Assembly: GCA_902573425.1 (NCBI GenBank)
Contig: CACGJO010000005.1
Location: forward strand, 1-64,000
Direction of reading: 5' to 3'
From: an uncultured Pelagibacteraceae bacterium
GTDB taxonomy: Bacteria > Pseudomonadota > Alphaproteobacteria > Pelagibacterales > Pelagibacteraceae
Length of the DNA stretch: 64,000 bases
In this document: positions 8,620-17,626 of the stretch, one piece after another
Layout: every line of letters begins with the position of its first letter
How positions within the stretch are numbered: the stretch's first letter is position 1
The notes under the pieces: model-generated
Seen by the model: the letters and a program-made list of their open reading frames with translations, nothing else
Told to the model about the DNA's origin: nothing
The model's database searches: none
Made by a program: the position numbers and the translations under genes

Positions 8620-9087
8620 ATGACACCGTTCACAAAAAAAAAAGATTTGAAAAATAATTGGTATATAGTTAATGCTGATAACGTTGTTGTTGGTAGATTA
8701 GCTGCATATATCTCAAAATTATTAAGAGGGAAAAATAAACCTCAATACAATCCAAACATAGATAACGGAGATTTTGTAATTGTTACAAATATTGAAAAAA
8801 TAAAATTTACTGGAAAAAAATTTACTGATAAAAAATATTATAGACATACTGGACACCCTGGCGGAATTAAAGAGACAAAACCTTTTAATCTTAAAGAAAA
8901 AAACAAATCACAAGATATTCTTAAATTTGCAGTTAAGAGAATGTTACCAGGTGGACCTTTGGCAAAAAAACAATTAGGAAAACTCAAAATGTATTATGGC
9001 GATAAACATCCACACTCAACACAAAATCCTGTTGAAATAAAGTTTTCTCAACTAAATAAAAAAAATTCCTTGAAAACATATGAATAA
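8620..9087 (+). CDS. rplM: Large ribosomal subunit protein uL13
   Basis: The 155-residue protein contains WYIVNADNVVVGRLAAYIS, LLRGKNKPQYNPNIDNGDFV, YYRHTGHPGG and AVKRMLPGGPLA, all hallmark uL13 blocks in order. It ends with the YYGDKHPHSTQNP segment. The gene overlaps rpsI by eight bases, the universal rplM-rpsI pair. The start ATG gives the expected N-terminal MTPFTKKKDL extension seen in alphaproteobacteria. Confidence 0.97.
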   Translation: MTPFTKKKDLKNNWYIVNADNVVVGRLAAYISKLLRGKNKPQYNPNIDNGDFVIVTNIEKIKFTGKKFTDKKYYRHTGHPGGIKETKPFNLKEKNKSQDILKFAVKRMLPGGPLAKKQLGKLKMYYGDKHPHSTQNPVEIKFSQLNKKNSLKTYE

Positions 9088-9526
9088 TCCAAACGTAGAT
9101 ATAGCTTCAAAAAAAATTGAAAAAATAAAATTAGATTTCAAAGATAGCAAGTACGCTACTGGTAGAAGAAAAAAATCCATTGCGAGAGTTTGGGTTAAAA
9201 AAGGATCTGGAAAAATTTATGTAAACGGAAAGTACATGCAGGATTATTTCAAAAGACCTGTTCACCAAATTTTGGTTGCTAGACCATTAAATGAAATAAA
9301 TGCATCAGCAGAATACGATGTTAAATGTAGAGTGACAGGTGGAGGCTTATCTGGTCAAGCTGGCGCAATTATACATGGTTTATCAAGAGCCTTAGTAAGT
9401 ATAGATGGTGGTCTTAAAAAAACCCTAAAAAAAAACAAATTAGTCACTAGAGACTCAAGAAAAGTTGAAAGAAAAAAATACGGTCGTAAAAAAGCCCGGA
9501 GAAGTTTCCAATTCTCTAAAAGATAA
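9080..9526 (+). CDS. rpsI: Small ribosomal subunit protein uS9
   Basis: The 148-residue protein has an acidic/basic N-terminal extension followed by YATGRRKKSIARVWVKKGSG, KIYVNGK, GGLSGQAGAIIHGLSRAL and a C-terminal RKKARRSFQFSKR tail. The last two residues, KR, are the conserved end that reaches the P-site tRNA. It starts inside the end of rplM, and the downstream argC begins 43 bases later. Confidence 0.97.
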   Translation: MNNPNVDIASKKIEKIKLDFKDSKYATGRRKKSIARVWVKKGSGKIYVNGKYMQDYFKRPVHQILVARPLNEINASAEYDVKCRVTGGGLSGQAGAIIHGLSRALVSIDGGLKKTLKKNKLVTRDSRKVERKKYGRKKARRSFQFSKR

Positions 9527-9568
9527 ATCGTTTATTTTCATTAACAATAGAAGTGATATAAGGAAATT

Positions 9569-10600
9569 ATGTCATTAAATAAAATTAATATAGCAGTTGC
9601 TGGTGCAACTGGATATGTAGGGCTAGACTTGATAAAAATACTTGCTTCTCATCCGAGAGTAAGCATTAAATATCTTTGTGCCCAAAAAAAAATTGGTAAA
9701 AATATTCAATTTTTTGATAAAAGAATTAAAAAAAAATTACCAAAAATATCTAATTTAAAAAATGTAGAATGGAATAAAATTGATGTTCTTTTTTGCTCGT
9801 TACCAACTGGGCAATCTCAAATTCTTGCAAAAAAATTAATTAAAAAATATAATTTAAAAATAATTGATCTTTCTGCTGATTTTAGACTATCTAATAAAAA
9901 AGATTTTTATAAATTTTATAAATTAAAACATTCTTCTCCCGAATTATTAAAATTTTCAAAATATTCACTTACAGAGTTTGCCAAAAAAGATTTAAAAAAA
10001 TTTAAAATTATAGCTTGTCCCGGTTGTTATCCTACATCAATACAATTACCAATATTACCGCTTTTAAAAAAGAAACTATTGAATTCAAAAGATATAATAA
10101 TTGACTCCAAGTCAGGTTATTCAGGTGCTGGAAAAAATCTTAAAAAGAAGTTTACACATAAAAATATTTTTTCCGCAATAAAAGCTTACGGTATATTAAA
10201 TCACAGACACACAGCTGAACTTGATCAGGAATTTAAAAAGGCAACTAAATCAAAAATACATTATAACTTTACTCCTCATTTAATACCTACTTTTAGAGGA
10301 ATGTTATCAACAATTTATGTTGAGCCGAAGGAAAGTGTCACAATCAATAAAATTCACAATGAACTTAAAAATTTTCATAAAAAAAATAACTTTGTAAAAA
10401 TATTACCAATTAACAAAAATTTAGGCACAGAAAATGTAATAAATACAAATTTATGTGAAATTAGTGTTTGCAAATTAAAAGGCAGTAAAAAGATAATGAT
10501 ACTATCTGCAATAGATAATTTAATAAAAGGTGCATCAGGACAAGCAGTTCAAAACATGAATATTATTTATAATTTAAATGAAAAAACTGGTCTTAAATGA
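9569..10600 (+). CDS. argC: N-acetyl-gamma-glutamyl-phosphate reductase
   Basis: The 343-residue protein has an N-terminal NADP-binding motif (VAGATGYVGLDLIKIL), the catalytic-cysteine block IIACPGCYPTSIQLP near residue 150 and SGYSGAGK, followed by a conserved HTAELDQEF region. It reduces N-acetylglutamyl phosphate to the semialdehyde in arginine synthesis. Length and motif order are those of the normal ArgC family. It is followed, with a four-base overlap, by an uncharacterised lipoprotein gene and then hom. Confidence 0.96.
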   Translation: MSLNKINIAVAGATGYVGLDLIKILASHPRVSIKYLCAQKKIGKNIQFFDKRIKKKLPKISNLKNVEWNKIDVLFCSLPTGQSQILAKKLIKKYNLKIIDLSADFRLSNKKDFYKFYKLKHSSPELLKFSKYSLTEFAKKDLKKFKIIACPGCYPTSIQLPILPLLKKKLLNSKDIIIDSKSGYSGAGKNLKKKFTHKNIFSAIKAYGILNHRHTAELDQEFKKATKSKIHYNFTPHLIPTFRGMLSTIYVEPKESVTINKIHNELKNFHKKNNFVKILPINKNLGTENVINTNLCEISVCKLKGSKKIMILSAIDNLIKGASGQAVQNMNIIYNLNEKTGLK

Positions 10601-11118
10601 AAGTTTTAAAAATTATACTTTTTCTTTTCATAATCCAGTGTGCTGGACCACTTAATAAAGTTGAAAAAGTTTATATATGTGGCGACCACAAGTGTGCAAA
10701 TAAAGCTGAAGCTGAAGAGTATTTTAATAATAATATCTCTATAGAAATTTATACTATTGATACTAAAAAAGAAGACAACGAATACTTTGATTTAGTTGAA
10801 TTAAATCTTCTTAAAGATAAGTTAGCAACTAAAAACAAAATTATTGTAAAAGACGAAAAAAAGAAAATAGATGAAAAAATAAAGGAAAGAAAAAAATTGG
10901 CTAAGTTAAAAATTAAAGAGATTGAAAAACCAGTTGAAAAAATCAAACAAGATCAAGTAAAATTAAATAATATAAAAAAAACCAAACCAAAAAAACAAAA
11001 ATCTAAAATAACTTTTATTAGAATATGTAAAAATTTAGAGGAATGTGATATAGACAAAATATCTAAAATAGTTATGGAAATAGGAAAAGAAAAAGACTTT
11101 CCTGATATAACTAATTAA
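10597..11118 (+). CDS. Uncharacterised lysine-rich lipoprotein with two cysteine-pair motifs
   Basis: I do not recognise this 173-residue protein. It starts MKVLKIILFLFIIQC, a short lipoprotein-type signal with the cysteine at residue 15. After that come YICGDHKCANKAEAEEYF near the N-terminus and RICKNLEECDIDKISKIV near the C-terminus, so an IC-x-C pattern occurs twice, flanking a highly charged lysine/glutamate stretch of roughly 60 residues that is probably helical. The location would be the periplasmic face of a membrane. It overlaps argC by four bases and precedes hom by seven, so it is co-transcribed with amino-acid biosynthesis genes without an obvious functional link. Confidence 0.7.
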   Translation: MKVLKIILFLFIIQCAGPLNKVEKVYICGDHKCANKAEAEEYFNNNISIEIYTIDTKKEDNEYFDLVELNLLKDKLATKNKIIVKDEKKKIDEKIKERKKLAKLKIKEIEKPVEKIKQDQVKLNNIKKTKPKKQKSKITFIRICKNLEECDIDKISKIVMEIGKEKDFPDITN

Positions 11119-11125
11119 ATTTTTT

Positions 11126-12407
11126 ATGAAAAAGAAACTAAATATTGCTATTATTGGTTTAGGCAACATAGGTTCCTACCTTTATACTTTTTTAAAACAA
11201 AAAAGGAAAATTCTCTCCAAAAAATACCAAGTGGATTTAAATATTGCTTTTATATGTGACAAAAAAAGAAAATTTAAAGTACCAAAAAACAAATGGTTAA
11301 AAAATTATTTAGATGCACCCAAAATTAGCAAAATAGACTTAATAGTAGAGTTAATAGGAGGTGCAGAGGGACCAGCAAAAAAATTAGTATTCTCTGCATT
11401 AAAGAATAAAAAACATGTTGTTACAGCCAACAAGGCACTTATATCTAAATATGGAAATCAATTAGCAAAAATTGCTGAAAAAAATAAAGTAAATTTAGAA
11501 TATGAAGCTGCAGTTTGTGGAGGAATTCCTGTCATCAGAAGTATTAAAGACGGTTTGATAACGAATGAAATTAATAAAGTTTATGGAATATTTAATGGAA
11601 CAACCAACTTTATATTATCATCTATGGATTTTGATAAATTGAATTTTGATTCCGCACTTAAAAAAGCACAGGGTCTCGGTTATGCAGAAAGAAATCCCAA
11701 TGCAGACTTAGCTGGACTTGATGTTGCTGACAAACTAAGGATACTTTCAGCACTATGTTTTAATAGCGTAATAGATTATAAAAATATTCATATCGAGGGC
11801 ATAAACAATATAGATCAATTCGATGTTCAATACGCAAATCAACTTGGATACAAAATTAAACTACTTGGCCTAGCAGAAAGAAATAATAAATTTATTGTTC
11901 AAAAAGTTTTTCCAGCCCTACTTAAAAATAATTCAAACACAGCTAAAATTAATGGTGTATTAAATAACGTTGTTTTAGAGGGCAAACCAATAGGGAGAGT
12001 AGAAATGATAGGCGAGGGTGCTGGTCCGAAAGCAACTGTTTCAGCAATATCATCAGATATTATATCAATAATGAAGGGTGGTATTAAATTACCATTCAAC
12101 ACGCCAATAAATAAAAAAAATAAATATAAATTTAAAGATATTTCAAATGAAAATTACGAAGCTTATTTAAGATTTGATTTGAATTTAAAAAATATGAATT
12201 TAGCCCAAAATATAATTGGTAAATTAAAAAAAAAATAGATTTCTTATTCAAAAAATTATAAAAAAAAAGAATACTTTCAATAGACTTTTTTCTTTAATAT
12301 TAATCACAAAACAATCTAAAAACATGAAACTTAACAGAATGATAAAAATTTTCAAAAATAAAAAAATATATAAGAGTGTAAAATTTATAAGAATCGAAAA
12401 AGTTTGA
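11126..12407 (+). CDS. hom: Homoserine dehydrogenase, interrupted by an apparent one-base frameshift in an A10 run
   Basis: The N-terminal part shows the NAD(P) motif IAIIGLGNIGSYL, ELIGGAEGPAK, VTANKALIS, GGIPVIRSIK, NGTTNFIL and AERNPNADLAGLDVADKL, all diagnostic. As sequenced, the frame stops at 12236-12238 after 370 residues, early in the C-terminal ACT domain. An A10 run at 12226-12235 precedes the stop. Deleting one A opens a frame of 57 more codons, including a SLILITKQS strand and the family-typical ending VKFIRIEKV, to a TGA at 12405-12407. That gives 426 residues, the usual length. The restored stop touches the glpX start codon, which supports the repaired gene. The cause may be sequencing error, real mutation or slippage. 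Confidence 0.9.
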
Positions 12408-13355
12408 ATGACACTTAAAAACATCTACTTGGATCAATTTATTAAAGTAGTAGAAAGAGCTGCATATGGAGCTTCAAAATTTAGAGGAAAAAATGATAAA
12501 ATTGCAGCTGATCAAGCTGCTGTTGATGAAATGAGAACAGAAATAAATAAAATTAATATTAAAGGAAGGGTTGTTATCGGTGAAGGAGAAATGGATGAAG
12601 CCCCAATGTTATTTATTGGTGAAAATGTGGGTACAGGAATTGGTGAAGAAATCGATATAGCAGTAGATCCACTAGAAGGAACAAATTTTACTGCAAAAAA
12701 TTTACCAAATGCTATTTCAGTACTAGCAGTTACAAGAAAAGGTGACTTATTGTCTGCTCCAGATACATACATGGAGAAAATTGCAGTCGGACCAGATCTT
12801 CCAAATAATCTTTTAGATTTAGATAATTCGGTTGAAAAAAATATAAAACTTCTTGCTGAAGCTAAAAATACTCAACCCGATAAACTAACTGCATGCGTTC
12901 TTAAAAGAAGCAGACACGAAAGAATTATTCAATCTTTGGAAAAATTGAATGTGAAAATTAATTATATTCAAGATGGAGATGTTACAGGTGTTATCTCTGT
13001 TGTTGATAATAATTCAAATACAGATATTTATTTAGGAGTAGGTGGTGGTCCAGAGGGAGTATTAGCTGCCGCAGCACTTGATTGCTTAGGCGGACAAATG
13101 CAAACTAGACTTGTTTTAAGCGATGACGCTGAGGTAAAAAGGGCAAAAAAATTGGGGATTACTGATTTAAAAAGAAAGTATAATATTTCCGATATGGTAA
13201 AAGGTGATGTCATATTTTGTGCAACAGGAGTTACAGACGGAGATATGTTGAAAGGCATAAACCTAATAAATGATAATGAATTTGAAGCTACTACATTTGC
13301 ATTACATAAAAGTCAAAAAATATCAAAGATTGTAAAAAATATTATAAAAAAATGA
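12408..13355 (+). CDS. glpX: Class II fructose-1,6-bisphosphatase
   Basis: The 315-residue protein contains AAYGASKFRGKNDK, AAVDEMR, VVIGEGEMDEAPML, the metal/substrate motif VDPLEGTN and GVGGGPEGVLAAAAL with GGQMQTRL, all typical of GlpX. It removes the 1-phosphate of fructose 1,6-bisphosphate in gluconeogenesis. The ATG follows directly after the restored hom stop, and the end overlaps recJ by four bases. The hom-glpX-recJ order is common in alphaproteobacteria. Confidence 0.96.
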   Translation: MTLKNIYLDQFIKVVERAAYGASKFRGKNDKIAADQAAVDEMRTEINKINIKGRVVIGEGEMDEAPMLFIGENVGTGIGEEIDIAVDPLEGTNFTAKNLPNAISVLAVTRKGDLLSAPDTYMEKIAVGPDLPNNLLDLDNSVEKNIKLLAEAKNTQPDKLTACVLKRSRHERIIQSLEKLNVKINYIQDGDVTGVISVVDNNSNTDIYLGVGGGPEGVLAAAALDCLGGQMQTRLVLSDDAEVKRAKKLGITDLKRKYNISDMVKGDVIFCATGVTDGDMLKGINLINDNEFEATTFALHKSQKISKIVKNIIKK

Positions 13356-15115
13356 GTACGAGTTCCGTTCTTGGTAAGGATTGGGTTTCAAAAACCTATA
13401 ACGAAGAGTCTGTTAATTTTTTAAAAGATAATTTAAATTTGAGTGAAATAACATCAAAGCTAATAGCAATTAGAAAGATTAAAGTTGCAGATGTTAATTT
13501 ATTTTTGAAACCTAAAATTAAAAATTTAATACCAGATCCATTTATATTAAAGGATATGGAAAAAGCTGTTTCCAGAACTGTTGAAAGCATACAAAAAAAA
13601 AATAAAATTGGAATATTTGGTGATTATGACGTTGATGGAGCTACATCTTCAGCTTTATTGGGAAATTTTTTTAAATCAATTAATCAAGATGTAGAAATTT
13701 ATATTCCAGATAGGAAAACTGAAGGTTATGGACCTAGCAAAAAAGGTTTTGAAAAGTTAATTAGAAATGAATCAAAATTAATATTTACTGTAGATTGTGG
13801 CACGTTATCTTTTGAGGCTATTAATTATTCTAAAACTAAGAATGTAGATGTATTAGTATTAGACCACCATCAATCAGAGTTAGAACTTCCTGATGCACAT
13901 TCTATAGTCAATCCAAACAGATACGATGATAATTCGAATCTAAAATATCTTTGTGCTGCAGGAGTATGTTTTATGTTTCTTGTTGCTCTAAATAAAAAAT
14001 TGAGAGATTTAAAATGGTTCAAAGATAATAATATTAATGAACCAAATTTATTAAATTATTTAGATTTAGTATCTCTCGGAACAGTTTGTGACGTAGTTCC
14101 ACTAGTTGGACTTAATAGAGCATTTGTTAAGCAAGGTCTAGAAATATTTAAAAAAAAAACAAATTTAGGTATAAAAACTTTAAAAAATATTTGTGGAATT
14201 GAGAGCAATATAAATACTTATCACCTAGGGTATATTCTTGGACCTAGAATAAATGCTGGAGGAAGAGTTGGAAAATGTTCTCATGGAGCAAATTTGTTAT
14301 TAAGTGATAATTCAAAAGAAATATTTAAAATTGCATCTGAACTTGAACTATTTAACAAAGAAAGAAAAATCCTTGAGAATAATATGTTAAATAAAATTGA
14401 AAAAAATATTCAAATAAATCAAAGTGAACCAACTATAGTCTTATCCGGACACAATTGGCATGGTGGTATCATTGGTATTATTGCTTCAAGATTAAAAGAT
14501 AAATATAACAAGCCAACAATTATAATTTCTGTAGAAAACGGACTTGGTAGGGCTTCAGCTAGGTCTGTTTTAGGTTTCGACATAGGTGCTTTAATAATTA
14601 AGGCTCACCAAAAAAATATAATTAAAAAAGGTGGTGGCCACAAAATGGCTGGTGGTTTTTCTTTACAAGAAGAAAAAATATCAGAATTTAAAGATTTTAT
14701 AAATTTAGAATTTTCAAAAATTGAAAAAAAAATTAATAGAACAAATAATCTATTTTACGATTCTAAGATTTCACCATCTGCATTAAATGAAAACTTTTAT
14801 TCTGAGATTAATCTTCTCTCCCCATTTGGATCAGGAAATCCCGAGCCACGTTTTGTTATTGAAAGCCTTGAATTGTTAAAATCATCGATTGTTGGAGAAA
14901 AACACATTAAAACAATCTTTACTGCTCCAGACGGATCAGTAGTTAAATGCGTCACTTTTAATGCTATTAAAACTGATTTAGAGACTTATTTATTAAGAAA
15001 AGACAGAAAAAAAATTAATATTTTAGGCAAGTTAAGTCTTAATGAATGGAAAGGTCAAAGAAAAGTAGAGTTTATTATCGATGATATTTCTGTTAATAAG
15101 GCTAACATTAATTAG
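13352..15115 (+). CDS. recJ: Single-stranded-DNA-specific exonuclease RecJ
   Basis: The 587-residue protein carries the DHH phosphoesterase motifs: IGIFGDYDVDGATSSALL, VDCGT, LVLDHHQSE and LGTVCDVVPLVG. The DHHA1-type motifs follow (GPRINAGGRVG, GGIIGIIASRLKDKY, GGGHKMAGGF), then a C-terminal OB-fold. It degrades single-stranded DNA 5' to 3' in repair. It overlaps glpX by four bases, and the last base of its TAG stop is the first base of tRNA-Glu. Confidence 0.96.
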   Translation: MSTSSVLGKDWVSKTYNEESVNFLKDNLNLSEITSKLIAIRKIKVADVNLFLKPKIKNLIPDPFILKDMEKAVSRTVESIQKKNKIGIFGDYDVDGATSSALLGNFFKSINQDVEIYIPDRKTEGYGPSKKGFEKLIRNESKLIFTVDCGTLSFEAINYSKTKNVDVLVLDHHQSELELPDAHSIVNPNRYDDNSNLKYLCAAGVCFMFLVALNKKLRDLKWFKDNNINEPNLLNYLDLVSLGTVCDVVPLVGLNRAFVKQGLEIFKKKTNLGIKTLKNICGIESNINTYHLGYILGPRINAGGRVGKCSHGANLLLSDNSKEIFKIASELELFNKERKILENNMLNKIEKNIQINQSEPTIVLSGHNWHGGIIGIIASRLKDKYNKPTIIISVENGLGRASARSVLGFDIGALIIKAHQKNIIKKGGGHKMAGGFSLQEEKISEFKDFINLEFSKIEKKINRTNNLFYDSKISPSALNENFYSEINLLSPFGSGNPEPRFVIESLELLKSSIVGEKHIKTIFTAPDGSVVKCVTFNAIKTDLETYLLRKDRKKINILGKLSLNEWKGQRKVEFIIDDISVNKANIN

Positions 15116-15189
15116 GTCCCATCGTCTAACGGTTAGGACAGATGGTTTTCAATCATCTAATCGGGGTTCGATTCCCCGTGGGACCGCCA
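15115..15189 (+). tRNA. tRNA-Glu (anticodon UUC)
   Basis: The acceptor stem GGTCCCA pairs with TGGGACC, the T arm is GGGGTTCGATTCCCC, and the anticodon arm is GATGG-TTTTCAA-TCATC with TTC at positions 34-36. The discriminator is G and the 3' CCA is encoded. The gene shares its first base with the recJ stop codon, so the tRNA is probably cut out of a recJ transcript. Confidence 0.96.
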
Positions 15190-15196
15190 AAATATT

Positions 15197-16153
15197 ATGT
15201 TTAAAATCGGTATTGTAGAAAATTTTCACAAAGATGGAATAAAACTTTTAGAAGACCATCCAAATTTTGAGTATGAAATTATTGATGATGTCTCAAAAGA
15301 AAACCTAATTAAAGAGCTACCAAAATTTGATGGTTTGACTTTACGTGTTGCAAAATTAGGCTCTGATGTTTTAAGCAATTGCAAGAAACTTAAAGTTATT
15401 TCTCGTCACGGTGTTGGTTATGATAACGTTGACACTAATCATCTAAAAAAAAATAATATTACTTTACTCATTACTGCTACTGGTAACGCATTAGCTGTTG
15501 CAGAGCACGTGATGTACATGATGTTATCATTATCAAAAGGAGTAACTTTATACGATTCTGAGGTGAGATCTGGAAATTTCAAAAAAAATGCAAATAAAAT
15601 AGAAACATATGAACTCTATAAAAAAGAAATATTAATCGCAGGATTTGGCAGAATTGGAAAAAATTTAATTAAGAGATGTCTTGGTTTTGATATGAAAGTA
15701 AATGTTTTTGACCCATTCATTGATGAGAGCACTATTAAGTCTTACGGCGGCAAAAAGGTAGATAATCTTGAAACTGCAATAAAAACATCAGATTTTGTTT
15801 CAATACATATGCCTTTAAACGAAAAAACTAAGAATCTTATTGATGCTAAAATATTAAAAACAATGAAAAGTAATGCTATTGTTATTAATACTGCACGGGG
15901 TGGAATAGTAAATGAAGTTGATTTAGATAACGCTTTAAAATCAAAAATAATATATGCAGCAGGTTTAGACGTTTTTGAAAAAGAGCCACCAGATTCAAAC
16001 AACCCTTTGTTAAAAAATAAAAATGTTTTGTTAAGTCCACATTCCGCAACGTTTACAAACGAGTGTAAATCAAGGATGAGTGTTGAAACAGTTCAAAATA
16101 TAATTGATTTTTTTGAAAATAAAACAAAACCATATATGATAGTAAAATTATGA
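15197..16153 (+). CDS. D-isomer-specific 2-hydroxyacid dehydrogenase (3-phosphoglycerate dehydrogenase-like)
   Basis: The 318-residue protein has the NAD fold motif ILIAGFGRIGKNL and the catalytic triad of the family: arginine in NTARGGIVNEVDL, glutamate in FEKEPP and histidine in LLSPHSATFT. The upstream RHGVGYDNVD block resembles 3-phosphoglycerate dehydrogenases. There is no C-terminal ACT domain, so it is the short form whose substrate cannot be fixed by sequence alone; glycerate, hydroxypyruvate or another 2-hydroxyacid is possible. Being the first gene of the catabolic island, it may serve there rather than in serine synthesis. Confidence 0.85.
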   Translation: MFKIGIVENFHKDGIKLLEDHPNFEYEIIDDVSKENLIKELPKFDGLTLRVAKLGSDVLSNCKKLKVISRHGVGYDNVDTNHLKKNNITLLITATGNALAVAEHVMYMMLSLSKGVTLYDSEVRSGNFKKNANKIETYELYKKEILIAGFGRIGKNLIKRCLGFDMKVNVFDPFIDESTIKSYGGKKVDNLETAIKTSDFVSIHMPLNEKTKNLIDAKILKTMKSNAIVINTARGGIVNEVDLDNALKSKIIYAAGLDVFEKEPPDSNNPLLKNKNVLLSPHSATFTNECKSRMSVETVQNIIDFFENKTKPYMIVKL

Positions 16154-16662
16154 ATAATTTTTTTAATAAATTTAAAAACTATGGTTTATTGGAACTATTA
16201 GTATTTTCATCAGCAGTTTATGTTGTTGGTATGTTACTGTGGACTGCGTCGACGAGATCTGCAGTTGAGGAAAAAGCCAATACTGTAAAATCAAACCATA
16301 AACAAATTGTTGATTTTATAAATTCAGAAATAAATAATTGTGGTCAAGGTGATGAAAATTTAAATACGGCCTGGGGCGATCCATGTAATGGTGAGTGGTT
16401 GTCCGTAAAAGTTATTGAATATATTAATAGTAATATGAAAATGGTAAATCCTTATTCATCAAGCAAAGAAATTTTAAAGCAAGCACAGGATCCCAGACTA
16501 CAAGCAGAGGGAAAAGCTGGTCAGTCAACTGAGATGGGAGTTATCTTTTTAAGTTCCCAAAATATTAGTTCAGAAGCTGGATCGGAATGGGTTATTGGAA
16601 CTTGTGTAAAATCTCCATGTGTAGCAGCTGGAAATAACGAACTTACTTCTGTTTATAGATAA
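16150..16662 (+). CDS. Pilin-like protein with one N-terminal membrane helix (function unknown)
   Basis: The 170-residue protein has a short positively charged start, then YGLLELLVFSSAVYVVGMLLW, a hydrophobic helix continuing into a long amphipathic helix (STRSAVEEKANTVKSNHKQ). The shape resembles type IV pilins or pseudopilins, but the canonical G-F-T-L-I-E cleavage site is not exact: the glutamate follows the glycine by only three residues. Four cysteines, in the pairs NNC...DPC and GTC...SPC, could form disulfides in a periplasmic head. It overlaps the preceding dehydrogenase by four bases, and no other pilus gene is nearby. The assignment is structural only. Confidence 0.55.
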   Translation: MNNFFNKFKNYGLLELLVFSSAVYVVGMLLWTASTRSAVEEKANTVKSNHKQIVDFINSEINNCGQGDENLNTAWGDPCNGEWLSVKVIEYINSNMKMVNPYSSSKEILKQAQDPRLQAEGKAGQSTEMGVIFLSSQNISSEAGSEWVIGTCVKSPCVAAGNNELTSVYR

Positions 16663-16664
16663 AG

Positions 16665-17564
16665 TTATTTAATGATTTCAAATCCAGCTTTAGTTGCGGT
16701 TTTTTTTAAATAAGAATAACCTTTTTTTGCGTACTCAAACGGGTTAGCTTTTTTTGGGTCTTGTTCAGCTTCAACAACTAACCAACTATTATAATCATTT
16801 TTTTTTAGTTGGTCTAAAACAGGTTTATAATCTATGCAACCATCACCCGGAACAGTAAAAGCGCCCTCAAGAAACGCGTGTCGAAAACTTAAATTTTTAG
16901 ATATAGATTTTTTTAAAACACTTTCTCTCATATCTTTGCAATGCACGTGAGCAATTTTTTCTTTAAAATTTTTTATTATTTTTAAATAATCTCCGCCTGC
17001 AAATAACATATGCCCAGTATCAATTGTAAGTTTAACTGAGTCATTGGTTTCTTGCATCAATCTGATCGTGTCCTCTTCTGACTGTATAACAGTACCCATA
17101 TGATGATGATAAGCTAACGGCATTTCTTCGTCCTCAAGTCTTTTTCCAACTTCATTAATTTTTTCGCAATAGGAAATCCAAGTATCATTATCTAGAGTTG
17201 GTCTTTTAGATAATGGCTTGTTTTCGTCACCTTGAATTGAGTCGGTTACTTCAGCAAAAACTATACATGGAGCTTTACAGTCTTTAAATAAATTTAATTG
17301 ACCTCTTATATTTTCCATTTCTTCTTTAACTGTCCGTTTTAATAAATTTGCTCCATACCAGCCAGAACATAATTTAATATCAAATTTATTTAATATTGGA
17401 ATTAATTCATCTGATGTTCGTGGAAATTTACCCCCTGACTCTACACCAGTAAAACCAGCCTGTCTTGCTTCAGACAAACAGGTTTCAAGAGATGTTTCAC
17501 CTCCAAGTTCTGGCATATCATCATTACTCCAAGCTATTGGTGCTATTCCTAATTTTACTGACAT
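16665..17564 (-). CDS. iolE: Inosose dehydratase (IolE-like sugar isomerase family)
   Basis: The TIM-barrel protein contains LGIAPIAWSNDDMPELGGE, FTGVESGGKFP, LAYHHHMGTVI, LTIDTGHMLFAGGD, IAHVHCKDMR and FTVPGDGCIDY, closely matching IolE, which dehydrates 2-keto-myo-inositol to a cyclohexane-dione. The track extends the frame to 17612, but the extra 16 residues (MFLVLISSIILTN) look spurious. The MSVKLGIAP start at 17564 fits the family and leaves a 62-base divergent spacer to iolG. Length from this start is about 299 residues, which is normal. It converges on the pilin-like gene. Neighbours iolG and iolD support an inositol role. Confidence 0.87.
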   Translation of the reverse strand: MSVKLGIAPIAWSNDDMPELGGETSLETCLSEARQAGFTGVESGGKFPRTSDELIPILNKFDIKLCSGWYGANLLKRTVKEEMENIRGQLNLFKDCKAPCIVFAEVTDSIQGDENKPLSKRPTLDNDTWISYCEKINEVGKRLEDEEMPLAYHHHMGTVIQSEEDTIRLMQETNDSVKLTIDTGHMLFAGGDYLKIIKNFKEKIAHVHCKDMRESVLKKSISKNLSFRHAFLEGAFTVPGDGCIDYKPVLDQLKKNDYNSWLVVEAEQDPKKANPFEYAKKGYSYLKKTATKAGFEIIK

Positions 17565-17626
17565 TTTATTTATATTTGTTAGGATAATGCTAGATATCAG
17601 TACTAAAAACAATAAAAATTTATTAA

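Noticed and set aside
17565-17612. N-terminal extension of iolE in the ORF track
   Set aside because: The extra 16 hydrophobic residues are unlike IolE, and starting at 17564 gives the expected MSVKLGIAP beginning.
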